From positions 1-22,103 of the IMG/VR virus record IMGVR_UViG_3300025425_000185: a DNA stretch of 22,103 nucleotides. One strand, 5' to 3'. This DNA comes from a virus. A program made the translations under genes and the position numbers. Of this stretch, positions 10,838 to 16,120 are shown piece after piece. Position 1 is the first letter of the stretch; every line of letters begins with the position of its first letter. Under the pieces are notes generated by a model. The model was not told the DNA's origin and did no database searches. It saw only the letters and a list, made by a program, of their open reading frames with translations.

Positions 10838-11212
10838 TTAGTTACCGCGCGCCATAAGCGCATTACCAAACCGCGTGACTTGCAACGTAATGGCGATATT
10901 CTGAATCTCTTGCGCGCTCTCTAAACTTAACTCTGTTTCGTAGCCCTCATCATCAGGCTTACCTACGACAACGATATTACCCATGATCACGTCGGTCTGA
11001 CCATATACGCTCTCCCAAAGCAGCGTGCCCACTTCATTGAGAGGTAGGCCAATCATCTTGCCCTCTTCATTGAGATAGAAATCAAACTCTTCTAACCGTA
11101 CCGCTTCGATATATCCGCCGACCTCGCGCTGTAATTGTGCCAGCCCGCCCTCGCGTGGCAGGTCAATCAGAGTTGTTTCTAATGTCTCTGCGTTCACTGT
11201 CAATGCCCTCAT
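10838..11212 (-). CDS. DUF3846-family protein
   Basis: This 124-residue protein (MRALTVNAETLETTLIDLPR) runs through LAQLQREVGGYIEAVRL, FYLNEEGKMIGLPLNEVGT, IMGNIVVVGKPDDEGYETEL. This is the DUF3846 pattern: a GYIE strand, an NEEGK turn, N near position 68 and the GN-x-V-V-G strand. DUF3846 is common in phages and mobile elements and has no agreed function. The start at 11212 follows AAAGGACACAGC. ATG 11227, five codons earlier, follows AAGGGGGG, but that lies inside the predicted 5' hairpin. It is a single-gene unit with its own promoter and terminator. Confidence 0.8.
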   Translation of the reverse strand: MRALTVNAETLETTLIDLPREGGLAQLQREVGGYIEAVRLEEFDFYLNEEGKMIGLPLNEVGTLLWESVYGQTDVIMGNIVVVGKPDDEGYETELSLESAQEIQNIAITLQVTRFGNALMARGN

Positions 11213-11230
11213 GCTGTGTCCTTTCATTGA

Positions 11231-11248
11231 TCACCCCCCTTGGAGTGA
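11231..11248 (-). promoter_or_regulatory. 5'-terminal hairpin of the DUF3846 transcript
   Basis: TCACTCC and GGGGTGA pair over 7 bp (one G-U) around AAGG, seven bases after the -10 box. It resembles the AAGGG-loop hairpins of the rightward cassettes. Confidence 0.65.
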
Positions 11249-11255
11249 TAGATAA

Positions 11256-11284
11256 ATTACATCATGAAAATAATTATCTGTCAA
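11256..11284 (-). promoter_or_regulatory. Leftward promoter of the DUF3846 gene
   Basis: TTGACA, 17 bases, TGTAAT on the minus strand, with the A6/T6 palindrome 24 bp upstream. Confidence 0.75.
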
Positions 11285-11308
11285 GTCTGACCGCGCGGCG
11301 GGGATGTC

Positions 11309-11326
11309 AGAAAAAACATTTTTTCT
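11309..11326. repeat. A6/T6 palindrome (copy 3 of 5)
   Basis: AGAAAAAACATTTTTTCT with flanking CAG/CTG, extending the symmetry to 20 bp apart from the centre. Confidence 0.85.
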
Positions 11327-11344
11327 GGTTCCTCGAAACTAAAC

Positions 11345-11370
11345 GGGAGCCACGAATCTCCGCGACTCCC
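11345..11370 (-). terminator. Possible terminator after the 36-residue gene
   Basis: GGGAG and CTCCC arms with partial inner pairing; no long T-tract follows. Its place between a stop codon and the palindrome matches the other intergenic units. Confidence 0.5.
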
Positions 11371-11386
11371 CTCTATTTTTCGCGTG

Positions 11387-11497
11387 CTACCAAAGTAGTC
11401 CGTGACTTTGCATGGACATAACCATGCCTATCAGCGTCCCAACTATGGCCAAGGATAGGACTACCCCTGTAATCGTCTTTGCTTTGTCTGTTGTCAT
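11387..11497 (-). CDS. 36-residue membrane micro-protein
   Basis: The start follows TGCTACTAAGAGAGAGACATC, so the repeat and the ribosome site form one leader. The protein MTTDKAKTITGVVLSLAIVG continues TLIGMVMSMQSHGLLW: one membrane helix at residues 8-28. The stop TAG is part of a one-base variant of the repeat (TGCTACCAAAG on the plus strand). It is second gene after 11569-11961, but a strong terminator lies between, so it may need read-through. Confidence 0.6.
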   Translation of the reverse strand: MTTDKAKTITGVVLSLAIVGTLIGMVMSMQSHGLLW

Positions 11498-11532
11498 GAT
11501 GTCTCTCTCTTAGTAGCACACTGTTATGGTGT

Positions 11533-11559
11533 GGAGAGGGGGCGCGTGTCCCCCTCTCC
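11533..11559 (-). terminator. Strong terminator after the 130-residue gene
   Basis: GGAGAGGGGG and CCCCCTCTCC pair over 10 bp around a seven-base loop. Confidence 0.75.
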
Positions 11560-11568
11560 GAGTCCTAA

Positions 11569-11961
11569 TTACTTAGGCAACACCTTAAGGTAGGTGTCAT
11601 GCTTGGTAGCAGCGGTCTTAGCGGTCTCAACTGCTTTGGGATCTCTGTCCATGAGCGTTGCCCAGATGTCGGGGTAGAGTCCCTCTAGTGCTTCGAGAAA
11701 CCCATCTACGCTCACGCTAGTTGTTGCAACTTCTTTGACTTCACAGATGATGTCTCCCTCGACATTGAGGATAAGGCGCGCACGATCTCCCGTGGCAACT
11801 TTGATTGCAACCTTGGCAGCGTCCTCAGCCTTAGTGCACTCTCTCTTAGTAGCACGCATGTTACTCACTTGAGCGATAGCAGCGATAAGTGCGCTGTCTG
11901 CCACTACTGCGCCACGGTGCGAAACGCTAACCGTGCCCTTGTTTGTCTTTTTGATAGTCAT
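11569..11961 (-). CDS. 130-residue protein, paralogue of 15521-15913 (copy A)
   Basis: Starting at ATG 11961 after GAAGGGGTCAAG, it reads MTIKKTNKGTVSVSHRGAVV. It shares the same length and many segments with the gene at 15521: SNMRATK, RARLILN-x-EGDIICE, LYPDIWATLMDRDPKA-x-E, AATK and a VLPK end. The many Lys-Thr and Ala-Thr-Lys pieces are basic; no known domain is recognised. One Ala-Thr-Lys (11845-11854) is an exact repeat copy. The other (near 11606) uses GCT ACC AAG and so lacks the exact repeat. It has its own promoter, 5' hairpin and terminator. Confidence 0.75.
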   Translation of the reverse strand: MTIKKTNKGTVSVSHRGAVVADSALIAAIAQVSNMRATKRECTKAEDAAKVAIKVATGDRARLILNVEGDIICEVKEVATTSVSVDGFLEALEGLYPDIWATLMDRDPKAVETAKTAATKHDTYLKVLPK

Positions 11962-11980
11962 CTTGACCCCTTCACTTTTG

Positions 11981-11995
11981 TACGGGCTTTCCGTA
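11981..11995 (-). promoter_or_regulatory. 5'-terminal hairpin, stem TACGG/CCGTA, loop AAAGC
   Basis: It is a perfect 5-bp stem eight bases after the -10 box. The loop AAAGC recurs at 13643-13657 with another stem. Confidence 0.65.
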
Positions 11996-12003
11996 TAAGT
12001 AGA

Positions 12004-12032
12004 ACAATACACTAAGTGACTGACATGTGCAA
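12004..12032 (-). promoter_or_regulatory. Leftward promoter of paralogue A
   Basis: TTGCAC, 17 bases, TATTGT on the minus strand. A small AACCTA/TAGGTT inverted repeat (12038-12052) and a TGCTACTAAG copy (12067-12076) lie upstream. Confidence 0.7.
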
Positions 12033-12085
12033 GCCTAAACCTAAATTAGGTTCCGCGTGTTTGTCGTGCTACTAAGTAGATCTAA

Positions 12086-12250
12086 TTAGTCCACATAAAT
12101 CTGCGTAATCCGCGCACTCTCTGGCATGTTGTCGAACGTGCCCTGAACAATCTCTGCCAGTCTTTTGGGACTATGGCACTCAAACGTGAAAGTTTGTGTC
12201 GGAGCAATCCCCTTAGCCTGATCATGAATTGTTAATGTAACTCCAGTCAT
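12086..12250 (-). CDS. 54-residue unknown protein overlapping the gene before it
   Basis: The ATG follows GAGGGGGTGAGCGAG, the same ribosome-site wording as before 9914. It reads MTGVTLTIHDQAKGIAPTQT, then FTFECHSPKRLAEIVQGTFD and ends RITQIYVD. It looks like a small beta/alpha protein; no family is recognised. It overlaps the end of the upstream gene by 29 bases in another frame. The strong ribosome site and protein-like codons support it. Confidence 0.6.
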   Translation of the reverse strand: MTGVTLTIHDQAKGIAPTQTFTFECHSPKRLAEIVQGTFDNMPESARITQIYVD

Positions 12251-12560
12251 CTCGCTCACCCCCTCTCTTTAGTAGCACCGCTGTAACCTTATCCATAGCA
12301 TCATGGCTAGTTCCACCTATGTGCCAGTCATAAACTTCATGGAATCCAACCGCGCCCATTTCGTAGCGTTTCCAGTCATAGATAGTCGCGCATGTTCCAT
12401 CATCAAACATGATGCCCCACTCTGTCATGACTTTTTCGTCATTGTCGGTGCTGTCGTACAGAGGTGCGCCAAACACCTCTTCGATACGCGCTCTAGTTAT
12501 GTCTATGCGCCCCTGTAAACATGTCCCATTGGCGTAGTCCAGACTCATGTCGAATGCCAT
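12222..12560 (-). CDS. Unknown 112-residue protein
   Basis: The ATG at 12560 follows AAGGGGGCGAGTGAT and overlaps the end of the upstream gene. The protein (MAFDMSLDYANGTCLQGRID) continues with RIEEVFGAPLYD, WGIMFDDGTCATIYDWK and HIGGTSHDAMDKV. I remember a GAP...W-x-I-x-FDDGT-x-ATIYDWK-x-Y...W-x-IGG order from actinophage proteins of unknown role. A repeat copy near the 3' end is read as VLLK here, a different frame from the usual Ala-Thr-Lys. Confidence 0.65.
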   Translation of the reverse strand: MAFDMSLDYANGTCLQGRIDITRARIEEVFGAPLYDSTDNDEKVMTEWGIMFDDGTCATIYDWKRYEMGAVGFHEVYDWHIGGTSHDAMDKVTAVLLKRGGERDDWSYINNS

Positions 12561-12561
12561 A

Positions 12562-12771
12562 TCACTCGCCCCCTTCATTCTTAGGGGCAAGTGCTAACTT
12601 TTGACCGTGCCCCACGCCCAATTTCCCGCAGCCGTATGAGATCCAATGATCTAGGCACATGTTCGCCCACGCACCCATAGTCGTGCGCCCGTCAATCTTT
12701 GCTTCTGATCCGCACCCAAAGTCACAGAATGGTCGGACTGAAACTACTGTGACTGTCCCTTGCTTTGGCAT
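12562..12771 (-). CDS. 69-residue Cys-containing protein
   Basis: The start follows GGGGAGAT. The protein holds FCDFGCGSEAKIDGRTTMGA, then WANMCLDHWISYGCGKLGVG. I recall the run CDFG-x-GSEAKIDG...MC-x2-HW-x3-G from many actinophage small proteins. The Cys/His set (C16, C20, C39, H42) could bind zinc. It is the first gene after the promoter at 12826-12854. Confidence 0.7.
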   Translation of the reverse strand: MPKQGTVTVVSVRPFCDFGCGSEAKIDGRTTMGAWANMCLDHWISYGCGKLGVGHGQKLALAPKNEGGE

Positions 12772-12825
12772 ATCTCCCCGCCCCTTTCGATCCGCGTATT
12801 TCGCTGATCATTTTGTGCTACTAAG

Positions 12826-12854
12826 AGAATACATTAACTTTAGTGATTATGCAA
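12826..12854 (-). promoter_or_regulatory. Leftward promoter abutting a TGCTACTAAG copy
   Basis: TTGCAT, 17 bases, TATTCT on the minus strand, followed at once by CTTAGTAGCAC (12816-12825), so transcription should begin inside the repeat. The A6/T6 palindrome lies 24 bp upstream of the -35 box. Confidence 0.75.
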
Positions 12855-12878
12855 GTCTGGCGAATAACTTGGCACTTC

Positions 12879-12896
12879 AGAAAAAACATTTTTTCT
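12879..12896. repeat. A6/T6 palindrome (copy 4 of 5)
   Basis: AGAAAAAACATTTTTTCT. Here no GC-rich terminator hairpin is seen between it and the stop at 12932, only a degenerate repeat copy (12913-12920). Confidence 0.85.
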
Positions 12897-12931
12897 GGTC
12901 GCAACTTTCTCCTGCTACTTAATAATTTCGT

Positions 12932-13135
12932 TCACTCCCATGACTCACCAGCGTACGAAGGATCAAAGTCACTTGGCGCGTTGCGTGGATAACGTAGTCT
13001 GATCTGCTCGTCGCGCTCTAGTGCTTCGCCCCAGTGATTCTCGCATCTTGCAATCTCTACACCCGTACCTGACAGAGATTCGCGGTATTCCACTGTTCCC
13101 TTACATTTGTCCGTGTGGTCTTGTAGGCAAGTCAT
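12932..13135 (-). CDS. 67-residue Cys/His actinophage protein
   Basis: The start follows AGAGAAGGGGAAACGAA, itself just after a repeat copy. The protein has HTDKCKGTVEYRESLSGTG, then RCENHWGEAL, and ends PSDFDPSYAGESW. I remember this Cys-x-Gly-x-VEYR...SGTG...RC-x2-HW...DFDP-x-YAGE pattern from many actinophage genomes; the role is unknown. Cys3, Cys11, Cys31 and His34 may bind zinc. It is last of the three-gene operon from 13694. Confidence 0.7.
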   Translation of the reverse strand: MTCLQDHTDKCKGTVEYRESLSGTGVEIARCENHWGEALERDEQIRLRYPRNAPSDFDPSYAGESWE

Positions 13136-13163
13136 TTCGTTTCCCCTTCTCTTAGTAGCATGA

Positions 13164-13409
13164 TTAAATATCTAGCAGCGTTATCGCGTAGCGATTGCCT
13201 GCTAGTTTGTCCTCGCAACCTTGGCAGCCCTTATTCGAGAAACCCAGATCCGTGTTTGTCGGAATAATTGTGGTGGTCGTATCGCCTGCAAACTTTGACA
13301 GTGGCTCATGCTCTGGCTCACAGCCTAATTCGTGCGCGTCGTATCCAGCAGCAGACATGACGCAATCTAGGCAAACTGCATATTCTGTCTCAGAAAATTT
13401 TATGCTCAT
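13164..13409 (-). CDS. 81-residue protein with two Cys-x2-Cys knuckles
   Basis: The ATG follows AAAGAGGGACATC, after a repeat copy. The protein reads MSIKFSETEYAVCLDCVMSA and later FSNKGCQGCEDKLAGNRYAI. Two Cys-x2-Cys knuckles are about 48 residues apart, and the Leu-Ala-Gly-x-Arg-Tyr ending matches a layout I recall from phage zinc-ribbon proteins. A longer frame to 13466 has no ribosome site. Function is unknown. Confidence 0.7.
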   Translation of the reverse strand: MSIKFSETEYAVCLDCVMSAAGYDAHELGCEPEHEPLSKFAGDTTTTIIPTNTDLGFSNKGCQGCEDKLAGNRYAITLLDI

Positions 13410-13423
13410 GATGTCCCTCTTTC

Positions 13424-13624
13424 TTAGTAGCACAATGTAATTGGTTGGTGGTTCTCGCACTCGCACAGTTGAAACTTTATCGCGTAAAGAGCGAGTGAGT
13501 GCCAGTCAGGTGCGCTAAATGTTTCCAGTGGCTGAGTCGCGCACATTATGGCAGGACTCTTGAAATTAGTTACCGTGAAACCAGCGGAAACAATCGCCGT
13601 GTTCTGTGCTTGAGTGATGCTCAT
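13424..13624 (-). CDS. Unknown 66-residue protein ending in a repeat copy
   Basis: The ATG follows ATAGGGGACATCAG. The upstream part of the frame (to 13828) lacks a ribosome site and crosses the promoter. The protein (MSITQAQNTAIVSAGFTVTN) continues FKSPAIMCATQPLETFSAPD and ends ECENHQPITLCY. The final codons TGC TAC TAA are the repeat. Three Cys and two His are present. It is first in the operon 13624-12932. Confidence 0.65.
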   Translation of the reverse strand: MSITQAQNTAIVSAGFTVTNFKSPAIMCATQPLETFSAPDWHSLALYAIKFQLCECENHQPITLCY

Positions 13625-13642
13625 CTGATGTCCCCTATCTTG

Positions 13643-13657
13643 ACCGCGCTTTGCGGT
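13643..13657 (-). promoter_or_regulatory. 5'-terminal hairpin, stem ACCGC/GCGGT, loop AAAGC
   Basis: It is a perfect 5-bp stem eight bases after the -10 box. It has the same loop as at 11981-11995 with a different stem. Confidence 0.65.
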
Positions 13658-13665
13658 ATGTATCC

Positions 13666-13694
13666 AGCGTATCAGTACTCTCTGACAAGTGCAA
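13666..13694 (-). promoter_or_regulatory. Leftward promoter of 13624-12932
   Basis: TTGCAC, 17 bases, TACGCT on the minus strand, with TG one base before the -10 box. A repeat copy (13702-13711) lies seven bases upstream of the -35 box. Confidence 0.7.
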
Positions 13695-13706
13695 GACTGC
13701 CTGCTA

Positions 13707-13880
13707 CTAACTAGACTTAGACTCATTAACTGCTTTGCGCTCGATTTCGGCGCGTGATCTGTTTCGTTTCGTGCGCCTGTCGGCAAAGCGTGGCGCGTGA
13801 GTATTGAGCGCGAAGTTTCCGGGCGCACCTACCCCGTACAAGGTGCGCCCCCTGTCCTTCTTAGTAGCACGATTAGCCAT
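13707..13880 (-). CDS. 57-residue basic protein
   Basis: From ATG 13880 the protein reads MANRATKKDRGRTLYGVGAP, then FADRRTKRNRSRAEIERKAV. It is strongly basic, with a C-terminal Arg-rich helix that could bind nucleic acid. Its ATK (residues 5-7) is an exact repeat copy, and its stop TAG is formed by another copy in the opposite orientation (13702-13711), so the gene is bracketed by inverted repeat copies. No good ribosome site is seen; coupling to the gene ending at 13890 is likely. It contains a perfect 10-bp inverted repeat at 13821-13850. Confidence 0.6.
   Translation of the reverse strand: MANRATKKDRGRTLYGVGAPGNFALNTHAPRFADRRTKRNRSRAEIERKAVNESKSS
13821..13850 (-). repeat. Perfect 10-bp inverted repeat inside a gene
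   Basis: GGGCGCACCT and AGGTGCGCCC flank a 10-base spacer within the 57-residue gene. It would be called a terminator if the frame were not coding; no T-tract follows. Confidence 0.6.
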
Positions 13881-13889
13881 GATGCAAGT

Positions 13890-14195
13890 CTACCTTAGGT
13901 ATCCGCGCACTAGACTCTGTTGCTTCGACGTGGTAACGCTGTACTTAACCTCTGGTACGCGCACCGTGTCACCGTATGCCCATGCAATCGGCGTGGCATA
14001 CGAATAGATTACATAAACGCTGTCAGCATTGTCTTTTGCGCGTTGAATGTCGGCGCGTAGGACGCTTGCGTCATGGGTTGGGAGTCGCCCTAATGAGGCG
14101 TATTCATTCTGGACGTACTCGGCAGTCATGCTGTTGCCGGTAAAGATTTCGCGCTCGGAGATCTTGCCCTTAATGCCCGCGTAACTTAGTGCCAT
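13890..14195 (-). CDS. 101-residue phage protein with PEVKYSVTTSKQQ segment
   Basis: The ATG follows GAAGGAGAGACATC. The protein (MALSYAGIKGKISEREIFTG) continues YVIYSYATPIAWAYGD, then PEVKYSVTTSKQQSLVRGYL. I recall small proteins in many phages with the order Y-x-TPIAW...VP-x-x-YS-x-TTS-x-x-Q; their role is unknown. It is the first gene after the promoter at 14238-14266. Confidence 0.7.
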   Translation of the reverse strand: MALSYAGIKGKISEREIFTGNSMTAEYVQNEYASLGRLPTHDASVLRADIQRAKDNADSVYVIYSYATPIAWAYGDTVRVPEVKYSVTTSKQQSLVRGYLR

Positions 14196-14237
14196 GATGT
14201 CTCTCCTTCGTTGTAGGTGATTGTTTGTGCTACTAAG

Positions 14238-14266
14238 AGAATACGCGAACTCGACACTAAGTGCAA
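14238..14266 (-). promoter_or_regulatory. Leftward promoter abutting a TGCTACTAAG copy
   Basis: TTGCAC, 17 bases, TATTCT on the minus strand, followed at once by CTTAGTAGCAC (14228-14237), exactly as at 12826-12854. The A6/T6 palindrome lies 30 bp upstream. Confidence 0.75.
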
Positions 14267-14296
14267 GCCTAAGCAAAAAAAAAGAAAGGTCTGTCC

Positions 14297-14314
14297 AGAA
14301 AAAACATTTTTTCT
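14297..14314. repeat. A6/T6 palindrome (copy 5 of 5)
   Basis: AGAAAAAACATTTTTTCT between the terminator 14331-14352 and the promoter 14238-14266. The distance to the -35 box is 30 bp rather than 24; an A-run on the plus strand near 14276-14286 fills the extra space. Confidence 0.85.
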
Positions 14315-14330
14315 GAGCGACCGGCGCAAC

Positions 14331-14352
14331 GGGGAAGGATTTCTCCTTCCCC
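14331..14352 (-). terminator. Terminator after the 90-residue gene
   Basis: GGGGAAGGA and TCCTTCCCC pair over 9 bp around a four-base loop. Confidence 0.75.
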
Positions 14353-14362
14353 TGTCGTGCTA

Positions 14363-14635
14363 CTAATCAGGTGCTTGGGATTTCTCTTGCTCTTGATCCC
14401 ATAGATTCTCGCGCTCCGCGTCTATCCGCATCAGAATGTCTGCAACTGTCGGCGCGGTATCGAAGTCCAGTCCGTCGTGAATGTCGCGCTGTACTCCGAA
14501 TGGCGATTCATATTCTGTTTCTGCGAATACAAACGTCATTCCGTCACTCATGACCTGCATCATGATCTCCCAGACTTCGGATCCGTTCTCGATCTCGAAG
14601 TTCACTCTCTTAGTAGCAACTGCATATCCGTTCAT
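14363..14635 (-). CDS. Unknown acidic 90-residue protein
   Basis: The ATG at 14635 follows GGTGG at five bases. A GTG three codons earlier (14644) is an alternative. The protein (MNGYAVATKRVNFEIENGSE) continues WEIMMQVMSDGMTF, then ILMRIDAERENLWDQEQEKS. It is acidic, with a mixed beta then helical look, and is not recognised. Its ATK codes from an exact repeat copy, and the stop TAG TAG is an opposite-orientation copy. It is last of four genes in the operon from 15443. Confidence 0.7.
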   Translation of the reverse strand: MNGYAVATKRVNFEIENGSEVWEIMMQVMSDGMTFVFAETEYESPFGVQRDIHDGLDFDTAPTVADILMRIDAERENLWDQEQEKSQAPD

Positions 14636-14636
14636 T

Positions 14637-14735
14637 TCAACCACCCACTTCTATCGCGCCTGCAACCAACATGATCGCAAGGATCCCACCTATCGCGCCC
14701 GTCAGCTTGACGGTTGCCCATACTCTTAGTAGCAC
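14637..14735 (-). CDS. 32-residue membrane micro-protein started by the repeat
   Basis: The start codon GTG is the first part of a repeat copy (GTGCTACTAAG read as GTG CTA CTA AGA) and follows a strong GAGAAGGGAGAAAAC ribosome site. The protein LLRVWATVKLTGAIGGILAI continues MLVAGAIEVGG: one membrane helix. Its stop overlaps the region of the next gene's start. Small size makes it tentative. Confidence 0.55.
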   Translation of the reverse strand: MLLRVWATVKLTGAIGGILAIMLVAGAIEVGG

Positions 14736-14767
14736 GTTTTCTCCCTTCTCCGTGAGAGTCACCGTGT

Positions 14768-15157
14768 TCACCACCCCTCATCTTTCATCTGTTCGTAGCG
14801 CGCCTCGCCTGCATCTTGACGGTAGGCCTCATCAAGTTCGTCCATTGTTGAACACCAACTAATCTCACCGCACTCATCACATACGGTCTCGCCTTCTGTC
14901 CAGTCCACGCCGTGATCCTCTTGCACCGGCACAATCAAGTTGTAGACGACTGTGGAAACGTCTGTTTCAGATTCTGCGCGGTCTTTCCGTAGGCACTCTG
15001 TGCATACGCCTAGGTCTCCTCTAATTGTTAGCACCTCTACGCCGTCATACTTAGTAGCAACTAAACCAAACTCCTCGCGCAGATCCTCGCGCACTTTGTC
15101 CGTGATTAACCGATAGTTGTCTAGGTCGGTCTTTGTTGTTTCGTACCTGCGACTCAT
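14768..15157 (-). CDS. 129-residue protein with Cys-x2-Cys pairs
   Basis: The start overlaps the upstream stop (ATGA). The N-terminal half is helical and charged (KTDLDNYRLITDKVREDL). VCTEC near residue 52 and VCDECGEISWC near residues 92-102 give five Cys, suggesting a zinc site. The tail (DELDEAYRQDAGEARYEQ) is helical and acidic. An in-frame ATK near residue 34 is a repeat copy. It is not recognised. Confidence 0.7.
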   Translation of the reverse strand: MSRRYETTKTDLDNYRLITDKVREDLREEFGLVATKYDGVEVLTIRGDLGVCTECLRKDRAESETDVSTVVYNLIVPVQEDHGVDWTEGETVCDECGEISWCSTMDELDEAYRQDAGEARYEQMKDEGW

Positions 15158-15387
15158 GATGATATCCCCTCGCCCAGCAAGTCCTTAACGTCCGTTAGTG
15201 CTTCGCGCTTGCCTTTCATTGACCGCTTGTATGTCTTGCCGGTTGCTTCCTCGATAATCGCAACCGCGTTTCGTGATCCGTTGCGAGTGAGTTCCATCGC
15301 CCCGTTGCTCTTTAGATACATGTCCAGTGCTTGCATGGAAACGAATAACCGTATCCGACTGCTTTGTGGATTCAAGATTGTTGTCAT
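15154..15387 (-). CDS. Unknown 77-residue basic protein
   Basis: The ATG at 15387 follows AAAGGACACCAG. The longer frame to 15513 crosses the promoter. The protein (MTTILNPQSSRIRLFVSMQA) continues MYLKSNGAMELTRNGSRNAV, then TYKRSMKGKREALTDV: basic, alpha/beta, no Cys. It is first of the operon 15387-14363 and coupled to the next gene by ATGA. Confidence 0.65.
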   Translation of the reverse strand: MTTILNPQSSRIRLFVSMQALDMYLKSNGAMELTRNGSRNAVAIIEEATGKTYKRSMKGKREALTDVKDLLGEGISS

Positions 15388-15415
15388 CTGGTGTCCTTTC
15401 GTAGGTGGTGTGTCC

Positions 15416-15443
15416 AGTTTATCAGTTCTGACCGACAATGCAA
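15416..15443 (-). promoter_or_regulatory. Leftward promoter of 15387-14363
   Basis: TTGCAT, 16 bases, TAAACT on the minus strand, the same -10 box as the promoter of paralogue B. A repeat copy (15468-15477) lies about 25 bp upstream. Confidence 0.65.
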
Positions 15444-15482
15444 GCCTGCCCCCTGCGCGCCGTGTCGTGCTACTAACCGATT

Positions 15483-15513
15483 GTGAGAGGATCCCGATTG
15501 GGGATCCCCTCAC
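15483..15513 (-). terminator. Terminator after paralogue B
   Basis: GTGAG-x-GGATCCC and GGGATCC-x-CTCAC pair with a GATT-type loop. Confidence 0.7.
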
Positions 15514-15520
15514 GCTCCGA

Positions 15521-15913
15521 TTACTTCGGCATAACTCTGTAACTCACTCCCTCTTTAGTAGCAGCGACCTTGGTCAGTTCGATCGCCCTGGGGTCGGAGT
15601 CCATGAGTACCGCCCACTCTTTTGGGTACAGCCGTTCTAGTTCGATGATGAAGTCATCAAGTTTAGTTGTTTCGGCAACAACTTTGATGATCTCGCAAAT
15701 TACGTCCCCGTCCTCATTGAGGATAATTCGAGCGCGGTTCCCAGCAGCCTGCTCCACTAGATCCTTGGCGGTCTTTTCTTTGTTCGTGCATTGCTTCTTA
15801 GTAGCACGCATGTTGCTGATTACTGCTACTGCTTCGGCTACCTCGCCGGTTGCAACCAGCGCGCCCTTATGGGATACCGATACGGTTCCCTTGTTCGTTT
15901 TGCGTATAGCCAT
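15521..15913 (-). CDS. 130-residue protein, paralogue of 11569-11961 (copy B)
   Basis: The ATG at 15913 follows AAGGAGTCCAC. The longer frame to 16117 crosses the promoter. It reads MAIRKTNKGTVSVSHKGALV, with SNMRATKKQCTNKEKTAKDL, RARIILNEDGDVICEI, LYPKEWAVLMDSDPRAIEL, AATK and a VMPK end, aligned over the full length with copy A. The domain is unknown. Both Ala-Thr-Lys codon triplets are repeat copies here. It has its own promoter, a strong 5' hairpin and a terminator. Confidence 0.75.
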   Translation of the reverse strand: MAIRKTNKGTVSVSHKGALVATGEVAEAVAVISNMRATKKQCTNKEKTAKDLVEQAAGNRARIILNEDGDVICEIIKVVAETTKLDDFIIELERLYPKEWAVLMDSDPRAIELTKVAATKEGVSYRVMPK

Positions 15914-15930
15914 GTGGACTCCTTGCTCAT

Positions 15931-15951
15931 CACCACGGGCTGTCCGTGATG
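15931..15951 (-). promoter_or_regulatory. 5'-terminal hairpin, 8-bp stem, loop ACAGC
   Basis: CATCACGG and CCGTGGTG pair over 8 bp with one G-U around ACAGC, five bases after the -10 box. It is the strongest of the leftward 5' hairpins. Confidence 0.7.
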
Positions 15952-15956
15952 TGTTC

Positions 15957-15985
15957 AGTTTAGCAAAGTAGAGTCCAACATGCAA
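15957..15985 (-). promoter_or_regulatory. Leftward promoter of paralogue B
   Basis: TTGCAT, 17 bases, TAAACT on the minus strand. A repeat copy (16019-16028) lies about 33 bp upstream, as before paralogue A. Confidence 0.7.
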
Positions 15986-16042
15986 GCCGTTATCGAAACT
16001 TGATCGCGCGCCGTGTCGTGCTACTAACGTCAGACAAGTCAA

Positions 16043-16068
16043 ACCCCCCACGCCTAAACATGGGGGGT
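16043..16068 (-). terminator. Terminator after the VWA gene
   Basis: ACCCCCCA and TGGGGGGT pair over 8 bp around a 10-base loop. It is flanked by repeat copies in opposite orientation at 16019-16028 and 16107-16116. Confidence 0.75.
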
Positions 16069-16120
16069 GACTTTGTGCGCGTGCCGGACACGAAGGGGAC
16101 AACCTTCTTAGTAGCACGCG

